DNA of 64,000 nucleotides from Benincasa hispida. Its lineage: Eukaryota > Streptophyta > Magnoliopsida > Cucurbitales > Cucurbitaceae. Each line of letters opens with the position of its first letter. The stretch's first letter is position 1. This document shows positions 58,112 to 64,000 of this stretch, piece by piece. The stretch lies in contig NC_052359.1 in assembly GCF_009727055.1 (NCBI RefSeq), positions 15,453,558-15,517,557 of the forward strand, given 5' to 3'. The position numbers and the translations under genes are program-made. Below the pieces are notes generated by a model. It saw only the letters and a program-made list of their open reading frames with translations, ran no database searches and was not told where the DNA came from.

Positions 58112-58123
58112 TGGTATCAGAGC
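58112..58123 (+). promoter_or_regulatory. Primer-binding site of gypsy-H
   Basis: TGGTATCAGAGC, complement of the initiator tRNA-Met end, 3 bp after the LTR. Confidence 0.9.
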
Positions 58124-58149
58124 TCTTCACCCTGGGGAAGCTGTCGAAA

Positions 58150-58716
58150 ATGGCTCAACGACGTCTTGAAGAGAGAATTAAGGCGAGTAAAGCAAACATT
58201 AATGGAATACGAGTTGAGATTCATAAATTGCCGAAAATCGAGGAAGTGATGAATTCATTGGCAAAGAGTATTGAGCGGCTTACTACGCAAGCTGACATTT
58301 ATCAACGAAATTCAGAGGAGTTAAAGAAAATGATAATGAGTCCGTTGACGAAAGTGGCTCAAACAAGATCGAATTCGATTATTAACACGGAGATGGAGGG
58401 AACTGGCGGAAACAAGAAGTCGAAGGAAGGAGTTGGTGAAGCATCTACGACTCTAAATGAACTCTTTTGTACAGGGACAGGAGAAATCGGAATTGAAAGG
58501 AACAAATTCAAGAAAGTCAAAATGCCGATATTCAACGGAACTGATCCAGATGCACAAGTTGAGGAAGCAGAGAAGTTGACGGTTGCAGTCATTAGTTTCG
58601 AAGTCGTACCATTGGATTGATATCGTGCAAAGGAAGAACGGGAGCCTTTTTCTGATTAGAAGACGTTGAAGATGAAGCTTCTTCAGCGATTTCACTCTCC
58701 GCAGCAAGGAACGGTA
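58150..58716 (+). pseudogene. gypsy-H gag, split by gypsy-I
   Basis: ATG 58150 (MAQRRLEERIKASKANI). An N-terminal coiled-coil-like region runs to about residue 75, followed by a Gly/Glu-rich linker and the capsid start (KKVKMPIFNGTDPDAQVEEA). Trp-to-stop changes at 58618-58620 and 58657-58659. The frame then reaches LLQRFHSPQQGTV and is cut at 58716. The last 20 bases of the window (63981-64000) resume it as CSQFLA, the usual next residues of this gag. Confidence 0.8.
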
Positions 58717-59027
58717 TGATAGACCTCCTATATTTAGAAAATATGACCGAAGAATCAACAAGAAAAATAGGAAGGGGGGTACAAATGTAAATGAGGAAGA
58801 AGAAGGGAATAAAGGTAGTTAGGGAGAATGAAATGGTAGGGACCACTTGCTGTCTCTTATACACATCTAGATGTGTATAAGAGACAGATATAAAGCAAGG
58901 GGAGGGAAGGAGGGATAGGCATAGAAGATTTTGATCTAAATTCAGCTTGCGAGCTTGTAAGGAGGAGGTCTCGGCTTCCTAGGCTAATTTGAACCAAAAC
59001 AATAAATACATAACCCAGTTTCTATCA
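58717..59027 (+). repeat. 5' LTR of gypsy-I, with adapter inside
   Basis: TGATAGACCTCC to GTTTCTATCA. 311 bp including the 38-bp adapter at 58850-58887. Around the adapter, about 20 bp (58830-58849) do not match the 3' LTR, which there reads TTTGTTATTTTTGTAAC. The true LTR is probably about 275 bp. Confidence 0.85.
58850..58887. other. Mate-pair junction adapter (third copy)
   Basis: Exact 38-bp adapter as at 11871 and 22300, in the middle of the LTR. A minus-strand open frame beginning MYKRQ here is the artefact peptide. Confidence 0.97.
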
Positions 59028-59030
59028 ATT

Positions 59031-59042
59031 TGGTATCAGAGC
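59031..59042 (+). promoter_or_regulatory. Primer-binding site of gypsy-I
   Basis: TGGTATCAGAGC, 3 bp after the LTR end; initiator tRNA-Met type. Confidence 0.92.
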
Positions 59043-59062
59043 CATTCCTTCTTGGGAAGGGT

Positions 59063-60263
59063 ATGGTGAAGAAGATGGAGGCAAGAATTTCAGCAGTCGA
59101 AGAGCAACTTACCCTACTACAGGTAGGGATGGAAAATCGAATGGACCAACGATTCATGGAGATGCAGCAAGTCACCGAAAACATTATGGCAGCCAAGATC
59201 GAAGCCCTGGGAGAAACACTTGAGCAGAAAATGATACGACCATTGGAGGTTTGGTCGAAGAAGTCGGAAGCAATCGGGGAAGGTGAATCGGGTTCATCCG
59301 AGCGGACAATGACGGATATAGGGAAACAACCAGCAAAGGAAGGTGTCGGGGAGAGGAGAGAAGTGTCGTTGTTTGATATGAGGCTGAGAAAGTTAGAAAT
59401 TTCAATCTTCAAAGGGGAAGCCGGGGAAGACCCATTGGGCTGGTTTCATAGGGTTGAGAGGTATTTCGTGGTAAACCGCTTATCGGAGAAGGAAAAGATT
59501 GAAGCAGCAATACTGTGTTTGGAAGGGGAAGCTTTGGAATGGCACCAATGGGAAGAACAAAGGACACCGATGGATACTTGGGCGAAGTTCAAAGAACAGC
59601 TTCTGCTACATTTTCTGTTGGTTAAAGAAGATGATCGGCGAGCCGAGTTACTCACACTGAAGCAGGATGCATACCGACGGCGGTTCAAGCAACTATCGGG
59701 GCTGTTGAAAGATCTTTTAGACAAAAGTTGGAGAGTAAGTTCATCAGTGGGCTGAAAGAAGATATCCAAATCGAGATGAGGATGTTTAAGCTAGTTGAGC
59801 TTAAGGAGAAGATGAGGATGGCCCAGATCATCGAAGATACGGAGGAAGCCCGAAGGAAGAAATGGGGCAGAGGCGGCCCAAGCCCATCGAAATCAACTGG
59901 GTCCAGGGCAGCAACAGCGGGCCTCAATACCACCATGGGTCAAACCGGCCACAGCCCGAACAATCACACGCAACCGGCAGCCCGAACAATTTTTCTCAAC
60001 CCAACCCGCAACAGAGGTACGTCTTCTAACTCGGTCACACAGAAGGATGTAAATGGGAGGTCGTTCACGGCCGGTGCATTCAAACGACTATCTGACAGCG
60101 AAATGCAGAACCGGAGGGACAAGGGGCTGTGCTACCGCTGTGACAAGAAGTACACTCCGGGTCATCGTTGCAAGAAAAGGGAATTGAGCATCTTGCTGCA
60201 CCATGATGAGGAAGGGGACGAGGTGACGGTCGACACAGGGAAGAATCGAGTGAAATCGATATG
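59063..60263 (+). pseudogene. gypsy-I gag
   Basis: First ATG after the PBS is 59063 (MVKKMEARISAVEEQLTLLQ). N-terminal coiled coil, then linker, then the capsid domain (FKGEAGEDPLGWFHRVERYF, LEGEALEWHQWEEQ, WAKFKEQLLLHF). A frameshift near 59724 moves the frame to 59728-60263 (ESKFISGLKEDIQIEM). Zinc knuckle CYRCDKKYTPGHRC is intact at about 60131-60172 (CX2CX7HXC). A TGA closes this frame at 60262-60264, overlapping the protease frame. Confidence 0.88.
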
Positions 60264-60626
60264 ACAGTGCCCACGACTCTGGAATCCATGGTGGTCGAGA
60301 CCACTGAGCACGAAGCGGCAGAACTTGCCCTCAACTCATTGGCAGGAATTGACTCGCCCCGAACAATTAAAGTCAAAGGGGCAATCGGAGATAGGGATGT
60401 GGTTGTTCTCATCAATAGTGGGGCATCCCACAATTTCATTGATAAGGAGCTGGTAACGACTCTTGAATTGCCACAAACGCCCACGACAAGCTACGATATC
60501 ATGTTGGGAACGGGAAGCTCAGCCCGGACAACCGACATCAGTAAAGGGGTAAAACTTAACCTCCCTAACCTTGCAATATTAATGATTTCTTCCTTTTGCC
60601 TCTGGGCAGCGCCGATGTGGTATTAA
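60261..60626 (+). pseudogene. gypsy-I protease with Asp-to-Asn active site
   Basis: Retroviral-type aspartic protease fold: TIKVKGAIGDRDVVVLINSG then ASHNFID. The catalytic triad, normally DSG or DTG, reads NSG (GAT to AAT at about 60414-60416), so the enzyme should be inactive. The frame is lost near 60600 and RT continues in another frame. Confidence 0.85.
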
Positions 60627-60639
60627 GAGTTCAATGGCT

Positions 60640-62300
60640 GATGACGTTGGGAATGCGATTGGAGCACATCGGAGATTGGCAGGAGCACTTGAAGGGAGAC
60701 CGTAGTTTAATGAAGGCACAAATATCTCTCAAATCAATGATGAAATTAGTCAGGGAAGAAGGCCAGGGCATCTTGCTCGAATTGGGCATCTTGCTCGAAT
60801 TGAACTCTCTGCTTACCGTAGCAGGGGAGGAAAGACCCCGAACAGAGGAAGGAAATGACCCTGAAATCCGGGAGGTTCTGAAGAAGTACCAGTCGATATT
60901 CCAAGCAATAGTAGGATTGCCTCCAGTACGACACCATGAGCACCATATTGAGCTGAAGCCAGGAGCTAGGCCGGTGAACGTCAGACCATATCGATACCCT
61001 CCATTCCAAAAAGATGAGATCGAGAGGTTGGTAGAAGAGATGCTCACCGCCGGAATTATCCAACCAAGCACAAGCCCGTTCTCCAGTCCTGTGTTATTAG
61101 TGAAAAAGAAGGATGGGAGTTGGCGATTTTGTGTAGACTACAGAGCCCTGAACCAAGCAACGGTACCTGATAACTTCCCCATCCCAATGGTCGATGAACT
61201 CCTTGATGAATTAGCCGGGGCACAAATCTTCTCCAAAATCGATCTAAAATTAGGCAACCATCAAATTCGAGTGGTACCCTCAGATGTTCACAAGAGGACA
61301 TTCCGCACCCATGAAGACCACTACGAGTTGTTAGTCATGCCGTTTGGATTGAGGAACGCTCCATCAACATTCCAATCGGTAATGAACGAACTCTTACGCC
61401 CATACTTACGAAAATTTGTATTGGTGTTCTTCGATGATATCCTAATTTACAGTTCTTCATTATGTGATCATGTGCGCCATTTGTCCTTGGTGTTGCAAGC
61501 ATTGGAAGACAATTAGTTTATGGCCAACCTCAAGAAATGCACATTCGCGGCCAATCAGATTGACTACTTGGGCCATATAATATCAGCTGAAGGGGTGGCT
61601 GTTGATCCGTCGAAGGTTGAAGCTATGTTACACTGGCCCACCCCGACCACTGTGAAACAATTAAGGGGGTTCTTGGGGCTGACCAGGTACTACCGCAAGT
61701 TTGTAGCTCACTACGGCTCCATTGCGTTTCCACTGACACAGCAACTCAAGAAGGAGAAGTTTCTATAGAATGAGGAAGCGCAGGCGGCTTTCGAAACTTT
61801 GAAGCAACAAATGGCACAACTCCTTGTCCTAAAGCTCCCTGATTTCAACCAAGTATTCATAGTGGAAACGGACGCATCAGGGGTAGGGGTTAGAGCGGTA
61901 TTAATGCAAGAAGGGCGACCAGTAGCTTACTTCAGTAGAGCTCTCCCACCAACGCATCACCTCAAGGCCGCATATGAACGAGAGTAATCGCCATAGTCAT
62001 GGCAGTGAAAAAATGGATACCATACCTTTTGGGGCGAAAGTTCATCGTGCGAACCGATCAAAAAAGCCTAAAATTCTTGTTGGAACAACGCATCATTGCG
62101 GGAGAGTATCAGAAATGGGTGGGCAAGCTGATCGGATATGATTTTGACATCGAATACAAGAGAGGACTGGAGAATTCAACTGCCGATACCCTGTCTAGAC
62201 TACCTTCCACTATGGAAATAGCTATGTTAAGTGTGATCAATTCACTCAATCCAGCAGTGTTTATTAGTCAAGTCGAGCAAGAACCAGAGTTGCAAGGCAT
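60640..62300 (+). pseudogene. gypsy-I reverse transcriptase and RNase H
   Basis: RT: PVNVRPYRYPPFQKDEIERL, SSPVLLVKKKDGSWRFCVDY, FPIPMVDELLDELAGA, MPFGLRNAPSTFQSVMN, catalytic FFDDILIYS (about 61427-61453) intact. Stops: Gln-to-stop at 61514-61516 and Trp-to-stop at 61766-61768. RNase [21 protein letters not shown], then a frameshift near 61987, then VRTDQKSLKFLLEQR and NSTADTLSRLP (62171-62203). FSKIDLKLGNHQIRV shows RSGYHQI replaced by KLGNHQI. Confidence 0.88.
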
Positions 62301-63700
62301 TCGAGAAAGTATTCGAACAAGACAGTCGCACCCACAAGGTTATTCATTTAAAGGGAACCTTTTGTTGTACAAGCAACGAATTATATTGCCACCCCAATCC
62401 CCAACCATACCCTTGCTGCTACAAGAGTTCCACAACAATCCGATCGGAGGACACAATGGGGTAGTTAAGATGTACCAACGGCTGAAGAAACAATTTTTCT
62501 GGAAAGGCATGGAGGCACGGGTAAGAGCCTTCGTGGGAGATTGTTCGGTTTGTCAATAAGCCAAGTATTTATCACTAGCACCCACCGGATTGCTACACCC
62601 GCTGCCTATACTAGAACTGACTTGGGAGGATATCAGTATGGATTTCATCGTTGGCTTGCCAAAATCTGAGGGGTATGATTCCATTTTGGTAGGGGTAGAT
62701 CGCTTGTCTAAATATGCACATTTCCTTACCCTCTGCCATCCATACACCGCAACAACCGTAGCTGGGGTATTCCTTCGAGAGATTGTACGATTACATGGAG
62801 TTCCCCAAAGCATAGTATCAGATAGAGACAAGATATTCACTAGCCTATTCTGGGAAGAGCTATTCAAACTAATGGGAACCCAGCTAAAGAGGAGCACATC
62901 ATTCCATCCTCAAACGGATGGGCAAACAGAAGTAGTCAATAGAGGATTAGAAGCATATCTCCGCTGTTTCACCATGGAAACACCATCATAGTGGTCTAAA
63001 TGGTTGGCGTGGGCTGAGTATAACTACAACACATCATATCATACAGCAATCAAGAAAACACCCTATGAAGTGGTATACGGCCGACCAGCTCCCCCACTAG
63101 TCTGTTATGAGCATGGGAACACAATAGGAGAAGTGGATGTGTTATTGAAAAATAGAGATGAAATGCTCAAGCAATTGAAGAGTACATTATAGGCAACCCA
63201 ATAGCGAATGAAGGCATTAGCAGATTCTAAACAACGGGAGGTGAACTTTGAAGTCTCGGATTGGGTATACATCAAACTCAAACCATACCGCCAAAGCTCT
63301 CTACTAGTGCACAAACATCCAAAGTTGGCACCACGCTTCATTGGCCCTTTTCAAATCATCCAAAGGATCGGACCGGTAGCATACAAGCTAGACCTTCCCC
63401 CCGATATAAGCATACACCCTGTACTTCATGTTTCACAATTGGGGAAGGCCGTAGGCACTCTATTGCCGAGAATCACTACACCACCAGCTTGGCAATTAGA
63501 AGAGCAACACAAGCTCAAACCAATGGCAGTCTTGGGAATCCGGAAGATCGGCACCACCATATTATCACCTACCGATCTTGAAGTACTCATCCAATGGGAA
63601 GGCCTACCAATCAAAGATGCAACATGGGAAGGAGGAGCAACATTTGAACAATTTCCAAACTTTCACCTTGAGGACAAGGTGGTGCTTTGGAGGAGGGTAA
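62300..63700 (+). pseudogene. gypsy-I integrase with C-terminal chromodomain
   Basis: HHCC zinc-binding region (FHNNPIGGHNGVVKMYQRLK ... CSVCQ). Core DDE residues are visible in [19 protein letters not shown] and [18 protein letters not shown]. The C-terminal part has WVYIKLKPYRQSS, KLAPRFIGPFQIIQRIG and HPVLHVSQL. The chromodomain follows with LEVLIQWEGLPIKDATWE (about 63577-63630). Stops at 62557, 62989, 63190 and 63202 are all Gln codons changed to TAA or TAG. The chromodomain targets integration to chromatin marks in related elements. Confidence 0.9.
63689..63700 (+). promoter_or_regulatory. Polypurine tract of gypsy-I
   Basis: GGAGGAGGGTAA directly before the 3' LTR. Confidence 0.8.
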
Positions 63701-63975
63701 TGATAGACCTCCTATATTTAGAAAATATGAAAGAAGAATCAACAAGAAAAATAGGAAGAGGGTACAAATGTAAATGAGGAAGAAGAAGGAAATAAAGGTA
63801 GTTAGAGAAAATTTGTTATTTTTGTAACTAAATTAGTATAAAGCAAGAAGAGGGGAAGGGGGATAGGCATAGAAGTTTTTTATCTAAATTCAGCTTGCGA
63901 GCTTGTAAGGAGGAGGTCTCGGCTTCCTAGGCTAATTTGAGCCAGAATAGTAAATACATAACTGAGTTTCTATCA
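63701..63975 (+). repeat. 3' LTR of gypsy-I
   Basis: 275 bp, TGATAGACCTCC to GTTTCTATCA, TATA-like TATAAAGC at 63837-63844. Followed by CGGTA and the resumed gag of gypsy-H. Confidence 0.92.
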
Positions 63976-64000
63976 CGGTATGTAGTCAATTTCTCGCGAT

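Larger units (their letters stand above)
58717..63975 (+). mobile_element. gypsy-I: chromodomain Ty3/gypsy retrotransposon
   Basis: Complete structure: 5' LTR, PBS, gag, protease, RT, RNase H, integrase, chromodomain, PPT, 3' LTR. Perfect 5-bp duplication CGGTA at 58712-58716 and 63976-63980. Short LTRs, integrase followed by a chromodomain, and the initiator-Met PBS place it among plant chromoviruses, perhaps the Reina clade. LTRs differ at roughly 15-20 positions by eye, apart from the adapter region. Several stops and frameshifts make it defective. Confidence 0.93.

Noticed and set aside
58592..58864. 90-codon minus-strand open frame starting MYKRQ
   Set aside because: Begins inside the adapter and runs antisense to gypsy-H gag.

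Overview
This is plant nuclear DNA from a dicot. It has spliced genes with GT/AG introns, a predicted plastid protein, a protein-only RNase P gene and a very heavy load of nested LTR retrotransposons. The LTR families resemble those I associate with Cucurbitaceae. That placement is an impression from memory, not a search result.

Only three ordinary genes are supported. (1) The last three exons of a plus-strand gene of unrecognised family at 74-1113. (2) An intronless 213-codon gene for a predicted plastid protein of unknown function at 18330-18971. (3) The last three exons of a minus-strand PRORP gene at 56570-57784. A short protein-kinase-like exon relic lies at 2047-2169.

The rest is layered mobile DNA. 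2230-13500: a Tat/Athila-type LTR region split by a minus-strand Ty1/copia element (2980-12830), which itself carries two foreign inserts. 13500-17130: SIRE-like copia relics. 17505-18097: a hAT-type MITE with a perfect 8-bp target duplication, 232 bp upstream of the plastid-protein start codon. 20035-38345: copia LTRs (C, D, E), a large noncoding copia internal region, a Tat/Athila gag with LTR, and two solo LTRs of one chromovirus-like family. 38350-51109: a plus-strand Retrofit/Ale-like copia cut at the YVDD motif of its reverse transcriptase by a 10.4-kb minus-strand copia (39533-49979) with a perfect 5-bp target duplication. 51110-56569: AT-rich spacer with small repeats. 57828-64000: a chromodomain Ty3/gypsy element (58717-63975, perfect 5-bp duplication) inside the gag of a related element, which itself sits in a PRORP intron.

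Two themes cut across the window. First, three exact 38-bp copies of the Nextera mate-pair junction adapter (11871, 22300, 58850) show that the assembly is chimeric or contaminated there. Second, several LTR families carry clusters of short CpG-containing words in U3 or leader positions. In two solo LTRs of one family the same position holds completely different words. This is the best candidate for something undescribed. Most premature stops in the element genes I checked are Trp or Gln codons changed by a single C-to-T-type transition, as expected for decay of methylated DNA. I saw no CRISPR array, no intact tRNA or rRNA gene, and no gene cluster that looks like a new pathway.
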